Origin: DATAXV01 sp036272915
GTDB taxonomy: Bacteria > Chloroflexota > Dormibacteria > Dormibacterales > Dormibacteraceae
Length of the DNA: 64,000 nucleotides
Reading direction: 5' to 3'
NCBI GenBank assembly: GCA_036272915.1
Contig: DATAXV010000197.1
Span: forward strand, 1 to 64,000
Position numbers and translations under genes: made by a program. Of this stretch, positions 35,971 through 43,731 are shown one piece after another (position 1 is the first letter of the stretch; each line of letters opens with the position of its first letter). The notes beneath the pieces are model-generated. The model did not search any database. It was not told the origin of the DNA and saw nothing but the letters and a program-made list of their open reading frames with translations.

Positions 35971-36399
35971 ATGATCCGTCAACCCCGGGGTGACACCACC
36001 ACCTGGGATGCCGTCCTGTCCCACCGCGCAGACGAGGCCAGGATCGCCGCCGTCGAGCGCTTCGAGGCCTGCGGTCTGGCGCCCGTGCAGGTCGAGGCGG
36101 TGCTCGAGGACGGAGGCGACTCCCTCCACGCCGCGGCCGCGCGTGGAGCGGAGGACTGGACCGACGACTTCGGCGGCCCGCTGGCCGTGGCCCTTCTGGC
36201 GGCGGAGGTGTCCGCCCTCGCCGCCCATCTGAACTCGAGGGCGTCGTCAGTGCGCGCCCAAGCCGTGAACAACCTCCTCGACGACTACAGCGCGGTCACT
36301 GTGGCCGCCAGGCTGGGGGTCTCGAGGCAGAAGGTCTATGAGATCGTGAAGAGCACCGGAGGTGCCTTCATCGACCTTGTCCCCTGGAGGCGACCATGA
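35971..36399 (+). CDS. Small HTH DNA-binding protein, probable autoregulator
   Basis: The 142-residue protein has an all-helical N-terminal two thirds (LAVALLAAEVSALAAHL near 70-90) and a C-terminal helix-turn-helix, AVTVAARLGVSRQKVYEIVKS (about 110-130, split here as sigma-region-4-like). I do not recognise the family. The first codons overlap operator site 2, and the promoter is bracketed by two copies of the palindrome, which argues for self-repression. The start is ATG 35971; an upstream in-frame ATG at 35944 lies ahead of the promoter -10 and is unlikely. The next gene overlaps by 4 nt. Confidence 0.7.
   Translation: MIRQPRGDTTTWDAVLSHRADEARIAAVERFEACGLAPVQVEAVLEDGGDSLHAAAARGAEDWTDDFGGPLAVALLAAEVSALAAHLNSRASSVRAQAVNNLLDDYSAVTVAARLGVSRQKVYEIVKSTGGAFIDLVPWRRP
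35978..35994. promoter_or_regulatory. Palindromic operator, site 2
   Basis: GTCAACCCCGGGGTGAC fits the same GTCAnCCCnGGGnTGAC palindrome as site 1 and lies within codons 3-8 of the HTH gene, just past the predicted transcription start. The two sites are inside a larger inverted repeat (35920-35948 and 35968-35996, 25 of 29 bases matching) with a 19-nt spacer holding the -10 box. Confidence 0.7.
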
Positions 36400-37106
36400 C
36401 ACCGATGACCGAGCTCGTCGACCTGCCCGACCCGAAGGAGCGACCGCTCGTGCACCCGCTCGACCTGCCCGAGGCGAGCCGGCTGTACCGCACCTCCTGG
36501 CTGATCGGCACGCTGACCAACGCATCCATCGCGCTCTGCATCTCAGCCATCCTCTGGTACATCGGCCGCGACTACATCGGCCCCGTCTCCGCCTTCATCG
36601 CCATCGTCGCCGGCGGCGCTCTCGCCCGGAGCGGCTACGAGCACCGGGCCTGGGAGTTCATCCCCCGCAAGCGGCAGGATCGCGAGCGCCCGCTGCCCAT
36701 CGTCCTCGAGCTGGCCTCCGCCCTCGTCCTCGCCGCCGTCCTGGCCGCGGCGCTGGTCCTGATCACCCTGCGGCTGCACGAAGGCGACATCATCCCCGGC
36801 GTGCGCGACTTCATCTTCGGCATGGGCATCGCCGCCTGCCTGATCGCCCTGGGCGAACTCATCGTCCGGCTCGCCCGCCGGGTCTGGTGGCGGAGGGCGC
36901 TCAAGTCGGTGCCGGCGATCCTCGCCCTCATCGGCTGCACGGCGGCCGCCGACGCCATCCTCTTCGGCGGTGCCGGGCCGGCCTCGACCGACGTCGCGAT
37001 CTACGGTGCCGCCTCGATGCTTCTGATCGGAGCCGTCTGGGGGGTCTGGACGCTGTGGGACCAGCGCCGCCAGCGCGCGGCGGCCGCACCCGTGGCGGCC
37101 TGCTGA
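36396..37106 (+). CDS. Polytopic membrane protein encoded with the HTH regulator
   Basis: The 236-residue protein has a soluble N-terminus of 40 residues, then about six membrane helices in pairs: LTNASIALCISAILWYIG, VSAFIAIVAGGALA, VLELASALVLAAVLAAALVLI, FIFGMGIAACLIALGELIV, VPAILALIGCTAAADAIL and AASMLLIGAVWGVWTLW. No family motif is recognised. ATG 36396 overlaps the HTH stop by 4 nt, so the two are coupled. The HTH protein may control its level; a sensing or transport role is possible but unsupported. Confidence 0.65.
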   Translation: MTPMTELVDLPDPKERPLVHPLDLPEASRLYRTSWLIGTLTNASIALCISAILWYIGRDYIGPVSAFIAIVAGGALARSGYEHRAWEFIPRKRQDRERPLPIVLELASALVLAAVLAAALVLITLRLHEGDIIPGVRDFIFGMGIAACLIALGELIVRLARRVWWRRALKSVPAILALIGCTAAADAILFGGAGPASTDVAIYGAASMLLIGAVWGVWTLWDQRRQRAAAAPVAAC

Positions 37107-37120
37107 ACGGGCGTCAGAGA

Positions 37121-37152
37121 CGGATCCGCCCGGCCCTCGCCGGGCTGATCCG
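37121..37152. terminator. Bidirectional terminator hairpin
   Basis: CGGATCCGCCCGGC (37121-37134) pairs with GCCGGGCTGATCCG (37139-37152) except for a small internal mismatch, around a CCTC loop. It lies between the convergent stops at 37106 and 37178. Confidence 0.6.
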
Positions 37153-37177
37153 CATTCGTCCCCCTGCGTGCCGGAGT

Positions 37178-37990
37178 TCAGCTTGGTGAGAGCCGGAAGA
37201 TCGGCCAGCCGATCTCAGTGCGCCACGATCGCGGCGACGGATCATCGCGAGGACCGGTCAGGTAGGTCTCGTGAATGGGTCCGTCCACGGCCAGGGCATG
37301 GTCCACGACCCACGCGCCGAGTCGGCCGTAGGTCACGTCGATGCCCTCGTGCGCACCCGGGTGCACCGTCGTGGCCAACTCAACCGCCGGCAACGTCAGC
37401 GGCGTGACGCGGCCCAGTACCGGCGGGTCGGCCACCGGGCGAAAGACGACTGCCGCGCCACGGCCGGCGGTGAACAACTCGTTGTCGTAGCGGCCGCCGG
37501 GCGGCCCGAGACGCTCCCGCCCAGCGACCGCGGCTTCCAGCTCCGCCATCGCCTCGGCGTACCACGTCAGCACCTGCTCCAGCTCGACACTCTCGCTGAT
37601 CGCCGCCACCGTTCTGGCCGGCACCGACCGCAACTCGACATCCAGTTCCTCGACATCACGTCGCAACAGTCGCCGCACCGAGGCCACGGCCGCTCGAGTG
37701 CGGTCGAGTTGGGATTCCAGCCGTCGCAGGTGGATGGCGACCATCTCGGCGCGCGCCTCGGGGTCATTGCTGGCGAGGATCCTGCGAACCTCGGCCAGCG
37801 GCATGTCCAGCTCACGCAGCCGGTGGATCACCTGGGCGGACGGGATCTGCTCGCTGGCGTAGTAGCGGTACCCACTGGCCGGGTCGACCGACACGGGCTC
37901 GAGAAGGCCCGCGTCGTGGTAGCGGCGAAGGGTCCGGACACTCAATTGTGCCAGTTGCGCGAACTCGCCGATGGTCAAGCCCTGCCGCAC
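37178..37990 (-). CDS. MerR-family regulator with GyrI-like effector-binding domain
   Basis: The 270-residue protein has an N-terminal MerR HTH (LTIGEFAQLAQLSVRTLRRYHDAGLLEPVSVDPASGYRYY, read as two adjoining pieces) and a long dimerisation helix. The C-terminal GyrI/BmrR-like small-molecule-binding domain (about 115-270) has VPARTVAAISESVELE and TTVHPGAHEGIDVTYGRLGAWV. Regulators of this build sense hydrophobic or cationic compounds and activate promoters with an overlong 19-bp spacer. Such a promoter lies on the opposite strand at 38077-38107, in front of the SnoaL-like gene. GTG 37990 begins the conserved part. Confidence 0.86.
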   Translation of the reverse strand: MRQGLTIGEFAQLAQLSVRTLRRYHDAGLLEPVSVDPASGYRYYASEQIPSAQVIHRLRELDMPLAEVRRILASNDPEARAEMVAIHLRRLESQLDRTRAAVASVRRLLRRDVEELDVELRSVPARTVAAISESVELEQVLTWYAEAMAELEAAVAGRERLGPPGGRYDNELFTAGRGAAVVFRPVADPPVLGRVTPLTLPAVELATTVHPGAHEGIDVTYGRLGAWVVDHALAVDGPIHETYLTGPRDDPSPRSWRTEIGWPIFRLSPS

Positions 37991-38076
37991 TCACCTAACT
38001 GTGCACGACGAGACCTCCGACTATGGGTCGAAGCGGCCCCTCCCCCAGCGGCGGAGCGCAGACGGCCGCCACGAGC

Positions 38077-38107
38077 TTGACCCTCTCCCAGCGGGAGACC
38101 CCACAGT
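38077..38107 (+). promoter_or_regulatory. MerR-type promoter with 19-bp spacer and central dyad
   Basis: TTGACC (38077-38082), a spacer of exactly 19 bp and CACAGT (38102-38107). The spacer contains the dyad CTCTCCC-AGC-GGGAGAC (38083-38099), the classical arrangement for MerR-family activators. It lies between the divergent MerR gene (start 37990) and the SnoaL-like gene (start 38183). Confidence 0.65.
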
Positions 38108-38182
38108 CGGGAGATGGCCCCCCGTATCCGTACCTGCGATCCGGTGGCGGCCCACCCACGCCAATTCGAGAGGGCCCGACAT

Positions 38183-38545
38183 ATGACTACACCGAACCAG
38201 AGCAGCACGATCGCCACCAGCCAGCTGCCGGACGTGATCACCGGCTACCTAACCGCGCACCAAGCCCGCGACATCGACACCGCCATCAGCTACTACATCG
38301 ACGACGCCACGGTGATCGACGAGGGCAACACCTACCGCGGTCGCCAGCAGATCAGCGGCTGGCTGCGCCGCTCGGCCAGCGAGTACACCTACACGATCGA
38401 GCTCACCGGCGCCCAGAGGATCGACGAGGACCATTACGTCGCGTTGCACCACCTTGAAGGCGATTTCCCCGGTGGGGTGACTGACCTGCGGTTCACCTTC
38501 GCCCTCCACGAGGGACGGATCGCCCACCTCGCAATCGAACCCTGA
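38183..38545 (+). CDS. SnoaL-like/NTF2-fold protein
   Basis: The 120-residue protein has the SnoaL pattern VITGYLTAHQARDIDTAISYYIDDATVIDEGNTYRGRQQI in its first half, then LTGAQRIDEDHYVALHHLEGDFPGG. NTF2-like domains serve as small enzymes or ligand-binding proteins; no catalytic assignment is possible. ATG 38183 starts MTTPNQSST; an upstream in-frame start at 38114 would place the start at the predicted transcription start. Expression probably depends on the divergent MerR/GyrI regulator. Confidence 0.78.
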   Translation: MTTPNQSSTIATSQLPDVITGYLTAHQARDIDTAISYYIDDATVIDEGNTYRGRQQISGWLRRSASEYTYTIELTGAQRIDEDHYVALHHLEGDFPGGVTDLRFTFALHEGRIAHLAIEP

Positions 38546-38588
38546 CCAACCCACGACAGCGCCGGCGCACGGATACGGGCACAGCCGG

Positions 38589-39425
38589 TCAGTCTCCGCC
38601 GAAGGCGCGGCGGTACCCGGTCGGGACCGTTCCCAGCCCCGTCGAACGTGGAGGCGGAGGTTGGCGGCGCTGCCCAGCCCGCTTCTCCCCGCCACCTCGT
38701 CCATCCCCAGGTCGGTCGTCTCCAACAGCTCCCCGGGCGACGAGCAATCGCTGCTGGGAGATCCAGCGCAGCGGGGTGAGGCCGGTCTCCGCCTGGAAGC
38801 GCCGGATCAACGTTCGGGGCGACAAGTGGGCGCGCTCGGCCAGGCCGCTCAGCGAGATCCGCTCGCCGAGGTGCGCCAGCGCCCAGGCCCGCGTCCCCGC
38901 CAGTGACTCGCCGGCCTCGCCAACCGATCGCTCGATGTACTGGGCCTGACCGCCGTCGCGGTGCGGCGCCACCACCACCCTCCTGGCCATCTCGTTGGCC
39001 GCCGCGGCACCCAGGTCCCGGCGGATCAGGTGCAGGCAGAGGTCGAGGCCGGCGGCGACGCGGCCGAGGTCAGCACCTGTCCCTCGTCGACGTAGAGGAC
39101 GTCCGGCTCGACCAGGACCAGAGGAAAGGTCCGGCGTAGATCGTCGGTGTGACGCCAGTGGGTCGTAGCTCGCCGGCCGTCGAGACTGCCGGCCTCGGCG
39201 AGGGCGAAGGCGCCGGTGCAGATCGAGACCAGACGGGTCCCTCTCCGGCGGGCGGCGCGGAGCGCTTCGAGGACCGCCGCCGGGGTGCGGCCGAGGTGAG
39301 GCCAGAAGCCGGGACGATGATCGTGTCAGCTTTCGCCAGAGCGTCCAGGCCGTGGTCGGCGTTGACGCTGAAGCCGGCCCGCGCCGGGTCGGGGCGCCTG
39401 GGCCGAGGCCCGTAGAGGCCTGATC
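38589..39425 (-). pseudogene. GlxA-family (DJ-1/PfpI-AraC) regulator, multiply frameshifted
   Basis: Pieces in different minus-strand frames spell a GlxA-type regulator. GFSVNADHGLDALAKADTII comes from the DJ-1/PfpI-like domain, VAAGLDLCLHLIRRDLGAAA from its end, and WALAHLGERISLSGLAERAH then LSPRTLIRRFQAETGLTPLR from the first AraC HTH. The second HTH is in another frame (TTDLGMDEVAGRSGLGSAAN), and the final LGTVPTGYRRAFGGD is in a third. At least four shifts are needed, and the 5' end is cut where an opposite-strand PfpI fragment begins near 39420. The gene is dead. Confidence 0.75.
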
Positions 39426-39710
39426 TCGACCGCCATCGCGGAGCGGGCGGCCGGAGGGGCGACCGTCGCGGCCGTCTGCACGGGCGTGTTGCTGGTGGCC
39501 AGGGCCGGGCTCCGTCAGGGACGTCCGGCGACAACCCACCACGCCGCGCTGGACGACCTCCGCGCCGCGGGGCTGTCGTCGTCGACGGGGTGAGGGTGGT
39601 AGACGACGGCGCGGTCATTACCGCCGGCGGGGTCACCTCTGGCGTCGACCTCGCGCTCTGGCTGGTCGAGCGCGGGCGGGCTGCCGATGCCGCTCGGACC
39701 CAGGAGCGGG
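39420..39710 (+). pseudogene. DJ-1/PfpI-family protein remnant
   Basis: The frame from 39420 reads AIAERAAGGATVAAVCTGVL then ARAGLRQGRPATTHHAALDD, the nucleophile-Cys region of DJ-1/PfpI proteins. After a one-base shift near 39570 it continues as VVDDGAVITAGGVTSGVDLA and LWLVERG. The N-terminal half is missing. It abuts the GlxA remnant head to head. Confidence 0.65.
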
Positions 39711-39926
39711 GCCTATATGAAGTACGCACCAGGCAGGGCCGTACCCTGTACCGCCTTCTGTGCCTGCTCGAACAAGCGTCCAGCGCCCTCGATGGCCCCA
39801 GCATTGTCTGCCTCGACGGGCTGTCGAAACGCGACGGCTCTGCCGCGCTACGCCCGAGTTAGGCGGTTCGCAGATGAGTTTCGCCGCTGCCACGCTGTCG
39901 ATGACGGCGAGGTACGCGGCGACTAG
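39711..39926 (+). pseudogene. RelE/ParE-type toxin remnant
   Basis: GLYEVRTRQGRTLYRLLCLL followed by SIVCLDGLSKRDG, and after a shift near 39838 by LPRYARVRRFADEFRR, matches the central and C-terminal strands of a RelE/HigB-like toxin (strand, strand, then the short 'hGhxK' segment and a C-terminal helix). The N-terminus is absent. It overlaps the 3' end of the opposite-strand XRE gene, whereas intact toxin-antitoxin pairs are co-directional. Confidence 0.45.
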
Positions 39927-40242
39927 TTGTCCGCGCGTCCGGGGCACGCGGCACTGGGACGATGTCCATATCCAGTGCGTTGGCCAGAGCGACCACTGTG
40001 CCAAGCGTCGGGTTGCGGCCGTCGCCCGTGAAGAGGCGACGCACCGCTTCGGGCTTAACTCCGGCCGCCCGTCCTAGCTCCGCCTTGGATAGGCCCAACT
40101 GCTGGCGGCGCGCGTCCAGAGACCGGACAAAGGCGTCGACGCGGGATATCCTTTCGCGGGCAGCGACATATTCGGCCTCATACTCCGGATCCTTCCGGCG
40201 CTCGGCGAGGTAGCGTTCGGCTGCGGTTCGAGGTTCCGCCAT
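39859..40242 (-). CDS. XRE-family HTH protein (antitoxin-like) with aberrant C-terminus
   Basis: This 127-residue protein has an antitoxin-like N-terminus (YLAERRKDPEYEAEYVAARE, RVDAFVRSLDARRQQLGLSKAELG) and a Cro/C1-type HTH (LSKAELGRAAGVKPEAVRRLFTG, read as two parts), ending normally at ALANALDMDIVPVP. The further 30 Arg/Thr-rich residues are encoded antisense to a RelE-like remnant, so the original C-terminus was probably lost. ATG 40242 follows a likely operator at 40253-40270. It may be an orphan antitoxin. Confidence 0.72.
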   Translation of the reverse strand: MAEPRTAAERYLAERRKDPEYEAEYVAARERISRVDAFVRSLDARRQQLGLSKAELGRAAGVKPEAVRRLFTGDGRNPTLGTVVALANALDMDIVPVPRAPDARTTSRRVPRRHRQRGSGETHLRTA

Positions 40243-40252
40243 CCCCTATGAA

Positions 40253-40270
40253 CGTAACACATATGCTACG
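40253..40270. promoter_or_regulatory. Imperfect palindrome upstream of the XRE gene
   Basis: CGTAACACATATGCTACG is an 18-bp near-palindrome (CGTA ends, CATATG core) placed 11 bp upstream of the XRE start. On the minus strand TTGTGA, 16 nt and TACGTT form a weak promoter overlapping it, as expected for an autorepressed antitoxin-like gene. Confidence 0.4.
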
Positions 40271-40299
40271 GATCACAAATTACGAGTGCAGGGCCAACC

Positions 40300-41343
40300 T
40301 CAGACCTTCTCCTTGACCAGCGCGCCGCCGGCCAGGGTCAGTCCGAAGGCGCCGCAGAGTGTGCGGAGCTCGCTCATCAGGCGGTCGTAGTTGGCCAGGT
40401 CGAGCGACTGGGAGCCGTCGGACAGCGCCTCGCCCGGGTTGGGGTGAACCTCGACGATCAGGCCCCTGGCACCGGCGGCGACGGCGGCCAGCGAGACCGG
40501 GCGCACCAGGGACCAGCGACCGGTGCCCTGCGAGGGATCGACCACCACGGGAAGATGGGAGAGCTCGCGGACCAGTGGCACCGCGTTGATGTCGACAGTG
40601 AAGCGGGTCGATGTCTCGAAGGTGCGGATGCCCCGCTCGCAGAGGACCACGTTGCGGTTGCCGCGGTCGAGGATGTACTCGGCCGCCAGCAGCCACTCCT
40701 CGACGGTGGCCGACATGCCCCGCTTGAGCAGCACCGGCGTCTGGCTCCGCCCCACCTCCTGCAGGAGGGCGTAGTTCTGCATGTTGCGGGTGCCGACCTG
40801 GAACATGTCGACGTAGGCGCCGACCAGGTCCACGTCATTGGGCGAGACCACCTCGCTGACCACGCGGAGGCCGGTCTCCTTCCGGGCCAGGGCGAGCAGC
40901 TCCAGGCCGGCCTTGCCCAGGCCCTGGAAGCTGTAGGGCGAGGTCCGGGGCTTGAAGGCGCCCCCGCGCAGCATCCTCGCCCCCTTGGAAGCGACGTGGT
41001 GGGCGGTCGCGAGGAGCATCTCCTCGTTCTCGACCGAGCAGGGCCCGGCCATCATCACGACCTCGTCGCCGCCGATCGGGACCCCGGCGACGTCGATCAC
41101 CGTGTCCTGTGCCTGCCACTCCCGGCTGGCCAGCTTGAAGGGCTTGGTCACGGGAATGATCTCCTGCACCCCTGGCATGTGGGACACGGCGTCGCGGTAG
41201 GTGTACGCGTTGGTGCCGATCACGCCGATGACGGAGCGATCCTCGCCGACCATCACCTCGGGCCGCAGGCCGATCTCGTTGATGCGGTCGATGACCGCCT
41301 GGACCTGGGCCTTCTCGGCCTGGTGTGACATGACGATGATCAT
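40300..41343 (-). CDS. aroF: 3-deoxy-7-phosphoheptulonate (DAHP) synthase, type I beta
   Basis: The 347-residue enzyme condenses phosphoenolpyruvate and erythrose 4-phosphate, the first shikimate step. An N-terminal ferredoxin-like regulatory domain (MIIVMSHQAEKAQVQAVIDR to about residue 70) precedes the KDO8P/DAHP-synthase barrel: MMAGPCSVENEEML, RMLRGGAFKPRTSPYSFQGL, MFQVGTRNMQNYALLQEVG, LLKRGMSATVEEWL and VVVDPSQGTGRW. This Thermotoga/Bacillus-type architecture is usually inhibited through the N-terminal domain. ATG 41343 overlaps the aroH stop by 4 nt. It is the last gene of the trp operon. Confidence 0.93.
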   Translation of the reverse strand: MIIVMSHQAEKAQVQAVIDRINEIGLRPEVMVGEDRSVIGVIGTNAYTYRDAVSHMPGVQEIIPVTKPFKLASREWQAQDTVIDVAGVPIGGDEVVMMAGPCSVENEEMLLATAHHVASKGARMLRGGAFKPRTSPYSFQGLGKAGLELLALARKETGLRVVSEVVSPNDVDLVGAYVDMFQVGTRNMQNYALLQEVGRSQTPVLLKRGMSATVEEWLLAAEYILDRGNRNVVLCERGIRTFETSTRFTVDINAVPLVRELSHLPVVVDPSQGTGRWSLVRPVSLAAVAAGARGLIVEVHPNPGEALSDGSQSLDLANYDRLMSELRTLCGAFGLTLAGGALVKEKV

Positions 41344-41750
41344 CGGACAGCCCCCTCGTTCTCGACCTGGGCGCGAGTCCGCTCCCGGTCCTGCTGCAGG
41401 GCCGCGGCGCCACGCAGATAGACGTGATTCATCTCCTTCTGCCTCTGCTCCGTGTTGTAGAGGAGAAGGATGCGAATGCAGCTGGCCACGCCCCTGGGAT
41501 TGGACGTGGAGACGTTCATGTCGTGCCCGCAGAGGAGGGGCACGTCGCCCCACCCCATCAGTCGGGCGGCATAGGCGGGAAACTCGGCATTGAGATCAGG
41601 GGTGGTGGTGAAGTAGGCGAAGGCCACCTCTTCGAGGTCGACGCCGTTGCTCTCGACCATCGCCTTCAGCAGCTCGCTCGTCGCCTCCACGATCGACTCC
41701 GAATCGTTGCGGGCGGCCGTGGTCGCCCCCCTGATCCCTCTCACCGGCAT
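41340..41750 (-). CDS. aroH: Monofunctional chorismate mutase, AroH type
   Basis: The 136-residue protein is the trimeric Bacillus-type chorismate mutase: RGIRGATTAARNDSESIVEA at the start with the active-site Arg, AFAYFTTTPDLNAEFPAYAA in the middle, RLMGWGDVPLLCGHDM with the conserved catalytic Arg-neighbourhood, and the HVYLRGAAALQQD ending. It turns chorismate into prephenate for Phe and Tyr. ATG 41750 overlaps trpA by 10 nt and its stop overlaps aroF by 4 nt. A mutase inside the trp operon draws on the same chorismate pool as trpE. Confidence 0.9.
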   Translation of the reverse strand: MPVRGIRGATTAARNDSESIVEATSELLKAMVESNGVDLEEVAFAYFTTTPDLNAEFPAYAARLMGWGDVPLLCGHDMNVSTSNPRGVASCIRILLLYNTEQRQKEMNHVYLRGAAALQQDRERTRAQVENEGAVR

Positions 41751-42532
41751 GCCTGAACCAATTCCTCCAACAACGGTCTGGGGTCGCGCCGCGCCTCCAC
41801 CTCGCGGAGAAGCGCGCTGGCGACGACGGCGGCGTCGGCGTGACCCCTGAGCCTCTGGATGTGATCCGGGGTGGAGATGCCGAACCCCGCCGCGACGGGC
41901 AGCCGGCTCCGCTCCGAGATCCGGCCCAGGAGCCCCTGGAGCCCGGGGTCGAGCTCGCTGCGGGCGCCGGTCACTCCGGTCAGTGTGACGCAGTAGACGA
42001 AGCCGCTGCTGACCTCGCAGATGCGGGTGATGCGCTCGTCGGGACTTGTCGGCGCGACCAGGAAGACGGTGTCCAGACCGGCGTCGTGCAGCGGCCCGAC
42101 CATCCCCTCCGACTCCTCGGCGGGGACGTCGGGGACGATCACCCCGGCCACCCCGGCGGCCGCGGCGTCGGCGGCGAAGCGCTCCACGCCGTAGGCCAGG
42201 ACCGGGTTGAAGTACGTCATCAGGACCACCGGCGGCCCCTCCTCGGCGACGGCGGCGGCGACCCTCATGGCGCCCCCCACCGTCATCCCCGCCTGCAGCG
42301 CGGCCTGCCCGGCGACCTGGATCACCGGCCCGTCGGCCATGGGATCGCTGAAGGGGATGCCGACCTCGATGGCGCCGGCACCGGCACTGGCGTAGGTCCG
42401 CCCAAGCTCGATCGACGCGCCGGCGTCGGGAAAGCCAGCCATCAGGTACGGGACGAGGCGAACCCGGCCCTCCTCGCGACCGCGCAGCGCGGTCTCCAGC
42501 CGGCTCGCCGCCACCTCGGTGCCGCCGCTCAT
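41741..42532 (-). CDS. trpA: Tryptophan synthase alpha subunit
   Basis: The 263-residue TIM barrel cleaves indole-3-glycerol phosphate to indole. The catalytic Glu lies in GAIEVGIPFSDPMADGPVIQ near 50-69 and the catalytic Asp region in GVIVPDVPAEES; VYCVTLTGVTGAR and AAGFGISTPDHIQ follow. The start ATG 42532 overlaps the trpB stop by 4 nt. Length is normal. Confidence 0.95.
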   Translation of the reverse strand: MSGGTEVAASRLETALRGREEGRVRLVPYLMAGFPDAGASIELGRTYASAGAGAIEVGIPFSDPMADGPVIQVAGQAALQAGMTVGGAMRVAAAVAEEGPPVVLMTYFNPVLAYGVERFAADAAAAGVAGVIVPDVPAEESEGMVGPLHDAGLDTVFLVAPTSPDERITRICEVSSGFVYCVTLTGVTGARSELDPGLQGLLGRISERSRLPVAAGFGISTPDHIQRLRGHADAAVVASALLREVEARRDPRPLLEELVQACR

Positions 42533-43731
42533 GACCGGCCCTCCTCGAACTCCTGGACGGAGTGCATGTCCTTGTCACCGCGCCCGCTGAGGCAGATCAG
42601 CAGCCGCGAGCCGGGGCCCATCCGCCGTCCCCGCTCCACCGCCTCGGCGATGGCGTGGGAGGGCTCGAGGGCGGGCATGATCCCCTCCAGCCGCGTGCAC
42701 AGGCGGAAGGCGGCGACCGCGTCCTCGTCGCCGATGGCGACGTACTCCGCCCGCTCCTCGTCGCGGAGGAAGGAGTGCTCGGGGCCGACCCCGGGGTAGT
42801 CCAGGCCGGCGGAGATGGAGTGGGTGTTGGCGATCTGCCCGTTCCCGTCCTGGAGGACGTAGGAGTAGCTGCCGTGCAGCACCCCCGGGCGGCCGGCGAC
42901 GAGGGAGGCCGCGTTCTCGCCCAGGCCCAACCCCCGGCCCGCCGCCTCGACGCCGATCAGGCGGACGTCGGGGTCGCCGACGAAGGCGGTGAACATACCG
43001 ATCGCGTTGGAGCCCCCGCCGACGCAGGCGAGGACGGCGTCGGGCAGGCGGCCCTCGGCCTCCAGGTACTGCGCTCGGGCCTCGTCGCCGATCACCCGCT
43101 GCAGGTCGCGGACCAGCCCCGGGTAGGGGTGGGGCCCGGCCGCCGAACCGATGATGTAGTGGGTGTCACGGATGTTCGTGACCCAGTCCCGGATCGCCTC
43201 GGTCATGGCGTCCTTGAGGGTCGCCGTGCCCGCCGTCACCGACCGGACCTCGGCGCCGAGCATGCGCATCCGCTCGACGTTCACCGCCTGACGGCGCATG
43301 TCCTCCTCACCCATGTAGACGACACAGTCGAGGCCGAACCTGGCGGAGACGGTGGCGGCGGCCACGCCGTGCATGCCGGCTCCGGTCTCGGCGATGACGC
43401 GGCGCTTGCCCATGCGCACCGCGAGCAGGGCCTGGCCGAGGGCGTTGTTGAGCTTGTGGGCGCCGGTGTGGCAGAGGTCCTCGCGCTTGAGGTGGATCCT
43501 GCAGCCGCCGGCGTGCTCGGAGAGGCGCTCGGCCAGGTAGAGCGGCGTCGGCCGGCCGACGAAGTCCCGGCGGTGGTGCTCCAGATCGCCCTGGAACGAG
43601 GCGTCGGCGCGGGCCTCGGACCAGGCCGCCTCGAGCTCCTCCAGGGCGGGCATCAGCGTCTCGGGGACGTAGCGCCCGCCGTAGGGACCGAACCGGCCCG
43701 CCGGCATGCGCAGTCTGTCAGTGGCGTTCAT
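42529..43731 (-). CDS. trpB: Tryptophan synthase beta subunit
   Basis: The 400-residue PLP enzyme condenses indole with serine. The PLP Lys lies in LCHTGAHKLNNALGQAL near 90, the phosphate-binding loop is VGGGSNAIGMF near 230, and LSGRGDKDMHSV lies at the C-terminus. The start region AGRFGPYGGRYVPETLMPAL is canonical. One oddity is that the highly conserved loop E-T-G-A-G-Q-H-G-V-A reads ETGAGMHGVA here. ATG 43731 shares its A with the trpF stop. Confidence 0.95.
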   Translation of the reverse strand: MNATDRLRMPAGRFGPYGGRYVPETLMPALEELEAAWSEARADASFQGDLEHHRRDFVGRPTPLYLAERLSEHAGGCRIHLKREDLCHTGAHKLNNALGQALLAVRMGKRRVIAETGAGMHGVAAATVSARFGLDCVVYMGEEDMRRQAVNVERMRMLGAEVRSVTAGTATLKDAMTEAIRDWVTNIRDTHYIIGSAAGPHPYPGLVRDLQRVIGDEARAQYLEAEGRLPDAVLACVGGGSNAIGMFTAFVGDPDVRLIGVEAAGRGLGLGENAASLVAGRPGVLHGSYSYVLQDGNGQIANTHSISAGLDYPGVGPEHSFLRDEERAEYVAIGDEDAVAAFRLCTRLEGIMPALEPSHAIAEAVERGRRMGPGSRLLICLSGRGDKDMHSVQEFEEGRS

